DNA of 64,000 bases, taken from Mesorhizobium sp. GTDB taxonomy: Bacteria > Pseudomonadota > Alphaproteobacteria > Rhizobiales > Rhizobiaceae. The notes below the pieces were generated by a model. That model worked only from the letters and a program-made list of their open reading frames with translations, was not told the origin of the DNA and made no database searches. The stretch lies in the NCBI RefSeq assembly GCF_024710845.1, contig NZ_JANJTZ010000039.1:163957-227956 (forward strand), in the 5' to 3' direction. Below, in pieces: positions 45,425-53,703 of the stretch. Position numbers and translations under genes: made by a program. Each line of letters starts with the position of its first letter. Positions within the stretch are counted from its first letter, which is position 1.

Positions 45425-46738
45425 ATGTGGTGGCTGACCCTGCTCGTCATGTTCGCGGCCATGTTGGCGATGTTCGCCTCGGGCTTGCCGCTCTTCGCCT
45501 GCTTCATGGTCCTGAACGTCGTGTCGGTCATCTATTTCATCGGCACGAACGGCCTTGGACTGTTCGTCAATTCCATGCTCGAAACCACTACCGTCGAAGC
45601 GTTCGTGGCGGTGCCGATGTTCATCCTGCTCGGCGAGCTCATGTTCCGCACAGGGGGCGTCTCGCTGCTGTTCAAGGCGTTCGACACGCTCATCGGCGTG
45701 ATCCGGGGCCGGCTCTATATCATCGCGGTGGTCGTGGCGGCGTTTATTAGCGCGATTTCCGGCTCCACGATGGCGTCCGTGTCGGTGCTCGGCCGCTTTG
45801 TCTACCCCACCATGGTCGAGCGCGGTTGCGACCGGCGGCTGGCGATCGGAACGATCCTGGCCGGCGCGACGCTGGATGCGATTATCCCGCCGAGCGTCGT
45901 CGGGATTATCTTGGCGACGCTTGCCAATCTCTCGATCCAGAAATTCCTGCTGGCGGGCGTCGGGCCGGGTCTGCTGCTCGCCGGATGCTACATCGCCTAT
46001 GCGGTGATCCGGGTGATTATCAACCCGAAGCTCGACTCCCAAGGCGCGGTCGAAGTCGCCGACGAACCGATGGATGCCAAGGGTCGTCTCAGGGCAATCC
46101 TCCCGATCATTCCGCTGACGGGCATCATCTTCCTGACGCTCGGGCTCGTCATGCTGGGGATCGCGCAGCCCACCGAGGCGGCGGCTGTTGGCGTGGTCGG
46201 CGCCATCGCAATGAGCTTCGTGTTCGGCACCTTCTCGTTCAAAATGATCGGCGAAACGCTCTACGGTGCCGCGATCACCACCGGCACAGTTCTCTTCATC
46301 ATCGCCAGTTCGCGGCTGTTCACCCAGCTACTGGCCTATACGGGCGCCACCCAGGGCCTCATCGAGTTCGCCAGCGGGCTCACGGTAGACCCGTGGATGG
46401 TGTTCATCGTCATGATGATCATGGTGTTCATCCTGTGCATGTTCATCGACCAGCTCGCCGTGATGTTGATCGTGGTGCCGGTCTACATGCCAATTGTCAG
46501 CCAGCTCGGCTTCGATCCCCTCTGGTTCTGGATGATGCTGCTGATCAACCTCATGTTCGGCGGTATCACCCCGCCGCTGGGCTACACGATGTTCGTGTTC
46601 AAATCGGCCGCGCCCGAGGTTCCCATGGGCGAGATCTACAGGTCGGTCGTGCCGATGATCCTGGTGGCGATTGTGGGCGTGGTACTGCTCGCCATCTTCC
46701 CCCAGATCGTGACCTTCCTGCCCAATCTCTCGCGCTAG
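45425..46738 (+). CDS. TRAP transporter large permease (DctM type), system 2
   Basis: The 437-residue permease starts at ATG 45425, two bases after the DctQ stop. Family blocks: VAVPMFILLGELMFRTGG, SAISGSTMASVSVLGRFVYP, LAGATLDAIIPPSVVGIIL, FGGITPPLGYTMFVFKSAAP. It completes the second TRAP system. A much longer frame that runs into it from 44648 is not coding upstream of this ATG. Confidence 0.92.
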   Translation: MWWLTLLVMFAAMLAMFASGLPLFACFMVLNVVSVIYFIGTNGLGLFVNSMLETTTVEAFVAVPMFILLGELMFRTGGVSLLFKAFDTLIGVIRGRLYIIAVVVAAFISAISGSTMASVSVLGRFVYPTMVERGCDRRLAIGTILAGATLDAIIPPSVVGIILATLANLSIQKFLLAGVGPGLLLAGCYIAYAVIRVIINPKLDSQGAVEVADEPMDAKGRLRAILPIIPLTGIIFLTLGLVMLGIAQPTEAAAVGVVGAIAMSFVFGTFSFKMIGETLYGAAITTGTVLFIIASSRLFTQLLAYTGATQGLIEFASGLTVDPWMVFIVMMIMVFILCMFIDQLAVMLIVVPVYMPIVSQLGFDPLWFWMMLLINLMFGGITPPLGYTMFVFKSAAPEVPMGEIYRSVVPMILVAIVGVVLLAIFPQIVTFLPNLSR

Positions 46739-46777
46739 ACGATGAACAACGACGCCACGTACTCAAGGAGAATCGTG

Positions 46778-47791
46778 ATGCCACTATCGACGGGCGCGTG
46801 CGGCGCAAACCGTCGCGAATGGCCCTATGAACGCGGTTTGCATGACCTCGGCGGCGGCTGTTTCGCCTATCTGCAACCGGACAGGCCGCCTCACGCGGGC
46901 TGGAGCAATTCCGGCTTCATTCATAGCGCCGGCGACGCGCTGCTGATCGACACGCTGCGCGACGAGCGGCTCACCGCGGCGATGCTGCGGGAGATCGAGG
47001 CGACGACCGGTGTCGCGGTCCAGGACATTGGCAAGGTGCTTAACACACACCGCGACGCCGACCATACGTTCGGCAACGGCCTGCTGAAGCACGCCGAAAT
47101 CATCGCCACGGAATTCACCGCGAGCAACATGCGCGAGCGCGCGCCCGCCGTGGCGCGCATGAACGACTACGTGAAGAACCGGCCAGAGGGGATCGTGGGT
47201 GACTATATCCTCTACACCTGGGGTGCGCCCTTCCATATCGAGGGCTTCGAGCCTGCGCTGCCGACGAGCACGTTTTCCGGACAGAAGAGCCTGCGCGTCG
47301 GGGAGCTCGACGTCCATTTCGTGGAGTTCGGGCCGGCGCATACGCCGAGCGATACGATCGTCCATGTTCCGGCTAGACGCATCGTCTACGCCGCAGACAT
47401 CGTCTTCCTCGGCAACACGCCGGCGATCTGGGCGGGACCCGTCAGCAACTGGCTGGCGGCCCTCGACTATCTGGAGAACCTCGACGTCGACGTCGTCGTG
47501 CCCGGCCACGGGCCGATCACAGACAAGTCCGGCCTCGCCCCGACACGCCGCTACCTGACGATGGTCGAGCACGAAGCGCGTCTGCGCTTCGACAGGGGCA
47601 TGTCGGTCGCCGAAGCGGCGCGGGACATCGACCTGGGAGAGTTCCGTAACTGGGGAGCGCCGGAGCGGATCCTCATCAACGTCGACACCTGCTACCGCCA
47701 CTTCCGGGGCGATCTTCTGCCCACCCCACGCCATGAGTTGGACAAGCTCGTCGCGCCCCTGGCGGTAGAGATGGGCTCCTTCAGGCCGTAA
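46778..47791 (+). CDS. Metallo-beta-lactamase-fold hydrolase
   Basis: The 337-residue protein starts at 46778 after AAGGAGAA. The metal-binding motif is NTHRDADHTFGNG, with later ligands in FGPAHTPSD, YAADIVFLG and VVPGHGPI. It follows TRAP system 2 in the operon. MBL-fold enzymes in catabolic clusters often hydrolyse thioesters, lactones or sulfates; the actual substrate is unknown. Confidence 0.87.
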   Translation: MPLSTGACGANRREWPYERGLHDLGGGCFAYLQPDRPPHAGWSNSGFIHSAGDALLIDTLRDERLTAAMLREIEATTGVAVQDIGKVLNTHRDADHTFGNGLLKHAEIIATEFTASNMRERAPAVARMNDYVKNRPEGIVGDYILYTWGAPFHIEGFEPALPTSTFSGQKSLRVGELDVHFVEFGPAHTPSDTIVHVPARRIVYAADIVFLGNTPAIWAGPVSNWLAALDYLENLDVDVVVPGHGPITDKSGLAPTRRYLTMVEHEARLRFDRGMSVAEAARDIDLGEFRNWGAPERILINVDTCYRHFRGDLLPTPRHELDKLVAPLAVEMGSFRP

Positions 47792-47800
47792 GGCAGCGTA

Positions 47801-47823
47801 GGGGGCACAGTGCTCGTGCCCTC
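47801..47823. terminator. Hairpin between convergent operons
   Basis: GGGCAC (47803-47808) and GTGCCC (47816-47821) form a stem, extendable to 8 pairs, with a 7-base loop. It sits between the MBL gene and the convergent LigM-like gene and could stop transcription from either side. No T-run is present. Confidence 0.45.
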
Positions 47824-47881
47824 CTGCGATCGGTCATATGCTCCTGAAGGGCCGGGTTGCGAGATATCCTCGCGCCGCGCC

Positions 47882-49306
47882 TCAGCCCGTCGCCTTCGAC
47901 AGGGCGGCATTCTTGTGCTCCTGAGCTGCTTTGGCATAAGGGTTGGGCGCGACCGTGGCGCGCACGGTCGTCTGGCGATGCCGCTCGACCGTCGGCTTGC
48001 GCGATCCACCGTCCGGTTCGCCCCACGTCACCAGCACCTCTGTGCCGGGTGTGGCGAACTCGGGCGCAACGATCGCCACCGACAGGAATTTGGCCTCGTT
48101 GACCGTATAGCCGACGAACTTGGAAAGCCCGACCAGATCGCCGCGCGCGCTGCGCACCTCGTCGTTCTGGTGGAAGCTGTAGGACGACTTTGGCAGTTCC
48201 ATATATTTGTAGGGTAGGTCGGGTCCGAGGAGCGATGCATAGATCCGCGCCACGTCCTCGGCGTTCCAGACAAGCGTGACCTTCTTGCGATGATCCGTGC
48301 GTTTCGCCATTTCCTCGAGCGCTGCCCGGCCGACGAAATCGTGGTCGAATTTGAGTAGCCTGTCGGCGCCGAGGTCCCAGGGCGTGACATAGTACTGCTC
48401 GATGCGCGGCAGCACGAGGCTGCCGCCGAGTTGCGAGCGTCCCTCCCAGGAATCCGCCGGCAGCCATCTGCGGTAGTCGGCGAGCATCGGATCGGTATAG
48501 ACGGCCGGCATCGGATAGCCGAACCATCCAGACTCGCCGAGCGCGCTGTACTGCGCTTTCGTGCCCGACCGCCTGATGCCGTATGCGGCGCCGATCTCGA
48601 GCAGCCGGTCGCGAACGCGTCCGATCTCGGCGAAGGGACCCGACAGCTCGACACCTAGATGACCCGCCATGCCATGGCGCAGGACATGGACGTCGGATCC
48701 GGCGATGCGCACCTTGGCCATGCGGAAGAAGGGGATGTCGGGCATCTCTCCCGCGATTGCCTCGGCGAACACGTCGCGCGCATGGGGGCCTTCGAGCTGC
48801 AGGTGGTACATCCTGCGGCCGGCCGCGGCGGGAGGATCGCGCTCGAGCGTAACGTCATAGCCGCTGACCTCCGCATTGTACTCGACCCAGTTCTGCAGAT
48901 AGGTTCCGCTGATCAGTTCGAGGGTGCCGTCGTCGAGATGCTGGAGAACGCACTCTCCGATGACGTAGCCCTGGTGATTGCAGCAGAAGTATTGCTTGGC
49001 GCGCAGGGGGCCGAACTTCTCGAAACTATTGATGCCAAGATCGTTAAGCAGCCTCTGCGCGTCCGGGCCGCGCAGGAAGGTTTCCGGCATGTGGTAGGAC
49101 TGGTCGAACAACAGGACTGACTCGCGCCAGGCGCGCTGCTCGTCGCGCCAGTTGGTGAATTCCGGCGGAAGCGGTGCTGCGCCGGGCGTCGCCATGGCAT
49201 GCGGAGATCCCGTGTCGTTGTAGAAATAGCTGACAAGATCCGGCGTGGCATCCAGCAGATCCTGCAGGGATGCGTGCTTCGTGGCGCCCACGATGTTGTC
49301 GCTCAT
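47882..49306 (-). CDS. Tetrahydrofolate-dependent O-demethylase, LigM/DesA-like (copy 2)
   Basis: The 474-residue protein starts at ATG 49306, overlapping the NmrA stop by four bases. LigM/DesA-type segments include PPEFTNWRDEQRAWRES, LFDQSYHMPETFLRGPDAQ, FRMAKVRIAGSDVHVLRHG, ESGWFGYPMPAVYTDP, LLKFDHDFVGRAALEEMAK and DHRKKVTLVWNAEDVA. It is clearly paralogous to copy 1 but not near-identical, so the two probably act on different methoxy positions or substrates. Methyl groups would go to THF and on to MetF and PurU encoded 1.5 kb away. Confidence 0.85.
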   Translation of the reverse strand: MSDNIVGATKHASLQDLLDATPDLVSYFYNDTGSPHAMATPGAAPLPPEFTNWRDEQRAWRESVLLFDQSYHMPETFLRGPDAQRLLNDLGINSFEKFGPLRAKQYFCCNHQGYVIGECVLQHLDDGTLELISGTYLQNWVEYNAEVSGYDVTLERDPPAAAGRRMYHLQLEGPHARDVFAEAIAGEMPDIPFFRMAKVRIAGSDVHVLRHGMAGHLGVELSGPFAEIGRVRDRLLEIGAAYGIRRSGTKAQYSALGESGWFGYPMPAVYTDPMLADYRRWLPADSWEGRSQLGGSLVLPRIEQYYVTPWDLGADRLLKFDHDFVGRAALEEMAKRTDHRKKVTLVWNAEDVARIYASLLGPDLPYKYMELPKSSYSFHQNDEVRSARGDLVGLSKFVGYTVNEAKFLSVAIVAPEFATPGTEVLVTWGEPDGGSRKPTVERHRQTTVRATVAPNPYAKAAQEHKNAALSKATG

Positions 49307-50193
49307 TTTTCGCCCTGCCCCGTTGTCTGTCCCGAATCGCCCCTGAGGTACCTCCGCGCCGCTTCGGCGAAGCTGGCGGGTTCGCGGCCGAGGATCATCC
49401 GCAGTACGTTGCCGTTCCCAAGGAGCCCGTGACGATCGTAGTAGTCGAACATGAGCCGCCGCTCGCGGGCCTGGCCTGCGGTCAGGCCGCGCTTTGCCGC
49501 AAAGCGGGCGACGTAGGCCTCGGTATCGACCTCCCGGACGATGACCGGGCGTTCGATGAGCCAACTCAGTCGCTCGCCCATCGCAGCGAAGTCCAGCTGT
49601 TCGGACCCCGCCAGTTCATAGGTGGCAAAGGCATGGCTGTCGGTCGTGTGAATGATCGCGGCGGCTTCGGCCAGATCCTGCTCGTCGATCAACGTGAAAG
49701 GTCGGCTCGTATCGTAGGGCGGCGAAAGGGTGCCGGTCGCCGTATCGAGATATCCCAGCGCCGTTTGCACGTACATCGCGGGTTGGATGATGGTCCAGGA
49801 CAGCGGCGAGTGCCGGAACAGCCGCTCGCACCCCGCCTTGCGTATGTGGTGGGGCATCTCGGGCGTGTTCGAATGCAGCACGGAATGATAGACGACGCGC
49901 GTGACGCCCGCGCGTTCCGCAGCGTCGATAATGTTGCCCACATAGTCCGGATCGTGCTCGTCGAGCGACGGCGGAATGTAGTGGATGGAATCCGCGCCCT
50001 GGAACGCGCTCGTCAGGGAATCGACGTTCCGCAAATCGCTCAGACGCCACTCGACCTCGCTGGAAAACAGGCCCGCTTGCTCCGGCTTGCGCGACAACGA
50101 ACGGACATGTGCGCCGCGGCTCGCAAGCTCCCGAACGAGTGGACGGCCGGTGCGGCCCGTGGCACCGATCACGGCGATCGTTCTGTCCGTCAT
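49303..50193 (-). CDS. NmrA-type NAD(P)-binding protein (copy 2, paired with LigM-like 2)
   Basis: The 296-residue protein starts at ATG 50193 after GGGAGGAT. The dinucleotide motif is IAVIGATGRTGRPLV; the blocks RVVYHSVLHSNTPEMPHH and LSWTIIQPAMYVQTALGYL match copy 1 closely. It overlaps the LigM-like gene by four bases. The paired duplication implies a functional link between the two proteins, perhaps reduction or cofactor-state sensing tied to demethylation. Confidence 0.85.
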   Translation of the reverse strand: MTDRTIAVIGATGRTGRPLVRELASRGAHVRSLSRKPEQAGLFSSEVEWRLSDLRNVDSLTSAFQGADSIHYIPPSLDEHDPDYVGNIIDAAERAGVTRVVYHSVLHSNTPEMPHHIRKAGCERLFRHSPLSWTIIQPAMYVQTALGYLDTATGTLSPPYDTSRPFTLIDEQDLAEAAAIIHTTDSHAFATYELAGSEQLDFAAMGERLSWLIERPVIVREVDTEAYVARFAAKRGLTAGQARERRLMFDYYDRHGLLGNGNVLRMILGREPASFAEAARRYLRGDSGQTTGQGEK

Positions 50194-50216
50194 CAGATCC
50201 TCCCGAACGACAGCGC

Positions 50217-50240
50217 GCAATTTTTGAGCAAGTGACCTAA
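50217..50240. promoter_or_regulatory. Element B upstream of the NmrA-LigM 2 operon
   Basis: GCAATTTTT followed by GAGCAAGTGACCTAA parallels element A at 36221-36245. The GCA-x-GTGACCTAA part is repeated directly 23 bases away (50251-50263, GCACGTGACCTAA). It lies 24-47 bases before the NmrA ATG, where a promoter or operator would be expected. Confidence 0.5.
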
Positions 50241-50245
50241 TAATA

Positions 50246-50291
50246 TTTGCGCACGTGACCTAAAATGGCTATTAGTGGGAGCACGCTATTT
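50246..50291. promoter_or_regulatory. Bipartite operator between NmrA-LigM 2 and the LuxR gene
   Basis: TTTGCGCACGTGACC (50246-50260) and GTGGGAGCACGCTATTT (50275-50291) repeat the thiolase-region element with identical 29-base spacing. The second block ends 13 bases before the LuxR ATG, so a bound protein would block ribosome or polymerase access: a plausible autoregulatory site. Confidence 0.7.
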
Positions 50292-50304
50292 AGGCGGTAG
50301 CGAT

Positions 50305-50850
50305 ATGGACGAGATCACGGACTTCATTGTTCAACATGCGCCGATCGGTCTGGTGGCATCGCGCTACCGGCTTATCGAGAAGTGCTCGCCGCACTTCGCA
50401 CAGATGTTCGGATATGCACCCGAGGAGCTTGCAGGGAAGTCGCTCGCCCTGCTCTACCCGTCCACCAAGGAATTTATCGACATCGGGTACCTTGGCTGGG
50501 GGCAGATGAAGGAAACGCGGCGCTACAACGACAGCCGCATCATGAAGCGTCGCGACGGAAGTCAGTTCTGGTGCCAGGTGCACGGCCTGTCGACGACGAA
50601 GGAGGATCCCTTCGCTCACTGCGTGTGGTCGTTCGTCGACCTCTCGCACCAGCGCGCGGTCGTGAAGCTCACGCGCCGCGAACGCCAGATCGCCATGCTG
50701 ATCGTCGAGGGGTTGACCAACAAGCAGATTGGCCAGCGGCTCGGAGTTTCACATCGCACCATAGAAGCGCACCGCTCGCGCATGATGGAGAAAGTCGGCG
50801 CCAGGACGACCGCCGAGCTATACTTCATGGTTGCGGGTCTGCCCGCCTGA
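50305..50850 (+). CDS. PAS-domain LuxR-type transcription regulator
   Basis: The 181-residue protein starts at ATG 50305. A PAS domain (residues about 8-110; FAQMFGYAPEELAGKSLALL, KRRDGSQFWCQVHG) precedes a LuxR HTH (LTRRERQIAMLIVEGLTNKQ, IGQRLGVSHRTIEAHRSRMM). There is no receiver domain, so it senses a ligand or redox state directly. Its central place among four copies of a dyad operator makes it the best candidate for the island's pathway regulator. Its 3' end overlaps the convergent MetF-like gene by 33 bases. Confidence 0.88.
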   Translation: MDEITDFIVQHAPIGLVASRYRLIEKCSPHFAQMFGYAPEELAGKSLALLYPSTKEFIDIGYLGWGQMKETRRYNDSRIMKRRDGSQFWCQVHGLSTTKEDPFAHCVWSFVDLSHQRAVVKLTRRERQIAMLIVEGLTNKQIGQRLGVSHRTIEAHRSRMMEKVGARTTAELYFMVAGLPA

Positions 50851-51771
50851 AGTCCCGTGGTCACCCCCGATGTGACGCGTTTCTGCAGACGGCCGGTGCC
50901 GATACTCCCGCCAGGTCCCACGTGTTTCGAGCCATTCGGCCGCCCTCTGGATGCCGCCGAAGGGAAAGACGTGGATCTGTCTGATCGCCGAATCGGGCTT
51001 GCGGCGGTAATGCTCCTCGATGGGGCCGACAACCGTCTCGGGCGACTGGCTGGACGCCAAAGCCGCCAGCGAAAGCGCCCGCTTCTTCAGAAAGTTGATT
51101 GAGTTGCCGACGCCACACATGGCCGCATATTTGAGAAGCGTCGTGAGCTTGGCGGGGCCGGCGACACCGAGGTGCACCGGCAGGTCGATGCCATGACGAT
51201 CGAGCGACGTCGCCCAGTTGATGGCCCTTTCGGGATCGAACCCGAACTGAGTGACGATCCGCACCCTTGCTCCGGTTCGTTCGCCGAACGCCTGCTTGAG
51301 GCGAAGGGCCTCGATCGCTACGTTCTCCGGGACGTCGGGACTGCCTTCCGGATGGCCTGCGACCCCGACGTCCTTGATCTCGTATTGGTCCAGCAGCCCG
51401 GTTTCGAGCACCTCCAGTGAACTCGAGAATGCACCGGCCGGCCTCGTCATCCCGCCGCCGATGATCAGCATGTCCGACACGCCTGCCTCCCCGGCCAGAG
51501 CGGCGATGCGTTCGTTGAGAGCGGCCTCGGAGGTCAAGCGCCTCGCGGCCAGATGCGGCACCGGTTCGAAGCCCAGATGCCTCAGTCGGCGCGCCGCCGC
51601 GACCTGTGTCTGGCCGTCCGTGCCACCGAGGTCGGCGATATAGACTCGCGTGCCGGCGGGGAACAGGCCGGGCAGGTCGGCGGAGTCGATTGCCTGCCTG
51701 GCGCTCAATTCGATGGACGCGTCGATATGGCCGGTGCGGCTCGGGGCGTCGTAACTGGACGGCGGGATCAT
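50818..51771 (-). CDS. metF: Methylenetetrahydrofolate reductase-like protein
   Basis: The 317-residue protein is of the MTHFR family (TIM barrel): GTRVYIADLGGTDGQTQVA, DMLIIGGGMTRPAG, HPEGSPDVPENVAIEALRLK, RVRIVTQFGFDPERAINWA, VAGPAKLTTLLKYAAMCGVG. It starts at 51771 after GAGGAG, 14 bases after purU. In the THF-dependent demethylation pathway MetF oxidises 5-methyl-THF made by LigM. Its divergence from housekeeping MetF and its position suggest this catabolic role. Confidence 0.82.
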   Translation of the reverse strand: MIPPSSYDAPSRTGHIDASIELSARQAIDSADLPGLFPAGTRVYIADLGGTDGQTQVAAARRLRHLGFEPVPHLAARRLTSEAALNERIAALAGEAGVSDMLIIGGGMTRPAGAFSSSLEVLETGLLDQYEIKDVGVAGHPEGSPDVPENVAIEALRLKQAFGERTGARVRIVTQFGFDPERAINWATSLDRHGIDLPVHLGVAGPAKLTTLLKYAAMCGVGNSINFLKKRALSLAALASSQSPETVVGPIEEHYRRKPDSAIRQIHVFPFGGIQRAAEWLETRGTWREYRHRPSAETRHIGGDHGTSGGQTRNHEV

Positions 51772-51785
51772 CGGATCTCGACTCC

Positions 51786-52631
51786 TCACGCGAAGACGAC
51801 GGTCTTGGAGCCGTTGACCATCACGCGTCCCTCAAGGTGGAGCGTCACGGCGCGCGCCAGCACGCGGCGTTCGATGTCGCGGCCTTTCTGGATCATGTCT
51901 TCGGGTGTGTGAGCGTGGGTGACCTGCTCTACGTCCTGGGCAATGATCGGCCCCTCGTCGAGGTCGCTCGTCACATAGTGAGCCGTGGCGCCGATCATCT
52001 TCACCCCGCGCTCGTACGCCTGGTGGTAGGGCTTGGACCCCTTGAAGCCGGGCAGGAACGAGTGGTGGATGTTGATGCACCGGCCGGAGAGGAATGCGGC
52101 CAAATCGTTGGAAAGGACCTGCATATACCGCGCCAGGACAACAAGGTCGGCCCCCCGGTCGGTCACGATCGCCTTTATCCGGGCCTCCTGGGCGGCCTTG
52201 CTGTCCTTGGTGACCGGCAGATGATCGAAGGGCACGCCATCGGGTGGCGTCAGCTCCAGCACATCTTGAGGGTGGTTGGAGACAATCCCGACACATTGCA
52301 TCTTCAGCTCGCCGATCCGCATCCGATACAGAAGATCGACCAGGCAATGGTCGAACTTCGACACGAGAATGAGAACCCTCATCGGCTGCTTGGCCGGCCG
52401 GATGTTCCAGTTCATGGCGAACGCTTTCGCGATTTGCTCGAAGGCGGTTCGGAACGACCGATCCGTTCCGGGCAGTTCAAAGGCTACGCGCATGAAGAAG
52501 AGGCCGGTCAGGCGGTCGTCGAACTGGGTGGCTTCGGTGATGTTCCCCTCGTGGGCGGCAATCTCGCCCGAAACACCCGCCACGATCCCGCGGCGGTTTT
52601 CGCAGCATATCGTCAGAATGTACTCTTCCAA
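51786..52631 (-). CDS. purU: Formyltetrahydrofolate deformylase PurU
   Basis: The 281-residue enzyme starts at TTG 52631, six bases after GGAG. An N-terminal ACT domain (YILTICCENRRGIVAGVSGE) precedes the formyl-transferase-fold hydrolase with the catalytic Asn-His-Asp set in INIHHSFLPGFKGSKPYHQA and GATAHYVTSDLDEGPIIAQD. It frees THF and formate from 10-formyl-THF. With MetF it recycles THF after O-demethylation. Confidence 0.93.
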   Translation of the reverse strand: MEEYILTICCENRRGIVAGVSGEIAAHEGNITEATQFDDRLTGLFFMRVAFELPGTDRSFRTAFEQIAKAFAMNWNIRPAKQPMRVLILVSKFDHCLVDLLYRMRIGELKMQCVGIVSNHPQDVLELTPPDGVPFDHLPVTKDSKAAQEARIKAIVTDRGADLVVLARYMQVLSNDLAAFLSGRCINIHHSFLPGFKGSKPYHQAYERGVKMIGATAHYVTSDLDEGPIIAQDVEQVTHAHTPEDMIQKGRDIERRVLARAVTLHLEGRVMVNGSKTVVFA

Positions 52632-52751
52632 GGAATTCTCCGTAGCAGTCTCGGGCGCCGGGCAAGGCGGCAAGTCAGGCAGGTCCCTTCGCGGATGGCC
52701 GGCGGCTCCGCGTCGCCGCACTCTGTTCGTACCGCAGACGCATGCCTATCG

Positions 52752-52768
52752 GTGCGAGCACGCTGTTT
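52752..52768. promoter_or_regulatory. Dyad operator before purU-metF
   Basis: GTGCGAGCACGCTGTTT (minus: AAACAGCGTGCTCGCAC) is the fourth copy of the island dyad, with one change in the leading AAAT block. It lies about 120 bases before the purU start and past the end of the SDR gene, in the same orientation to its target as the other copies. Confidence 0.65.
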
Positions 52769-52807
52769 TGTCGAAAGGAGCGGGGCCCTCACTCGCGCGA
52801 CTGGGTC

Positions 52808-53539
52808 TTACCAGGGTGTGTCGCCGTCCGGTCCGACGAACCGACCCGACACCGCCTCGTCCCCGAGCAGGGCATACTTCACCGGCATCCGCGCCCCTTC
52901 GGCCGGGGTCATGAATCCGGTGTGGCCGGTCAGGTCGGTCTTGACGTAGCCCGGGCTCACCGAATTGACCACGATCGGAGTGTCGCGCAGTTCGGCGCAT
53001 AGCTGGGCCGTCAGCATGTTGACCGCCGCCTTCGACGCATTGTAGCCGATCAGGCGCGCAGAATAGAACGGGGACGATGGATCGCTGTTGATCGAGAGCG
53101 ATCCAAGCGCGCTGGACAGGTTGACGATGCGCCCGGCCTGCGACTTGCGCAGCAGCGGCAGCATCGCCTGGGTCACCGCCAGCGTGCCGATGAAGTTCGT
53201 CTCCATGATCCGGCGCACCGCCGCGGTCGATGACCTGGTGGGTGGTCCGTCGGCGGCATCGACGATGCCGGCGTTGTTGACCAGGATATCCAGCCGGCCG
53301 TGGCGGGCCGCGATCTGATCCGCCGCTTCGGTGATGCTCCCATCGTCATTGACGTCGATTCGGACGACGTCGACCGGCGCGCCGTGCGAGCCGAGTTCCG
53401 CCGCAGCGGCCCTGCCCAGTTCGAGATTGCGGGCTCCGATGATGACGGTGAGCCCCGCTTCCGAGAGCTGCCGGGCAATCTCCAGCCCGATGCCCTTGTT
53501 TGCGCCCGTGACAAGCGCGATCCGTTTCGTGTCGACCAT
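52808..53539 (-). CDS. Short-chain dehydrogenase/reductase
   Basis: The 243-residue classical SDR has the cofactor motif ALVTGANKGIGLEIARQ, NNAG in DILVNNAGIVDAA, and the catalytic Tyr/Lys in IGYNASKAAVNM. The Ser is in VNLSSALGSLS. It starts at 53539 with AAGGAA upstream. Its neighbour is a TetR gene, a common SDR-regulator pair. Whether it belongs to the demethylation pathway is not shown. Confidence 0.9.
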   Translation of the reverse strand: MVDTKRIALVTGANKGIGLEIARQLSEAGLTVIIGARNLELGRAAAAELGSHGAPVDVVRIDVNDDGSITEAADQIAARHGRLDILVNNAGIVDAADGPPTRSSTAAVRRIMETNFIGTLAVTQAMLPLLRKSQAGRIVNLSSALGSLSINSDPSSPFYSARLIGYNASKAAVNMLTAQLCAELRDTPIVVNSVSPGYVKTDLTGHTGFMTPAEGARMPVKYALLGDEAVSGRFVGPDGDTPW

Positions 53540-53703
53540 GATTGTTCCTTCATCGATTGCAGAGCCTCGCAAACATATGAAGGATCGGTCGGTTCGGGGA
53601 TTCGCTTCCGGACACGCCATCGCCGCCTGCTTCCAAAGCCGAGTACATGGCGGGTTTCGCGGTGGTTTTCGCTTGCGCGACGGACGTTTGTCGAAAGGAT
53701 GAT

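Noticed and set aside
28228..49306. DMSP demethylase (DmdA) as identity of the LigM-like proteins
   Set aside because: Both are about 450-475 residues with LigM/DesA segments (FSNWRDEQ, ESGW, KKV-LVWN), whereas DmdA is shorter (about 370) and lacks these. No other DMSP genes are present.
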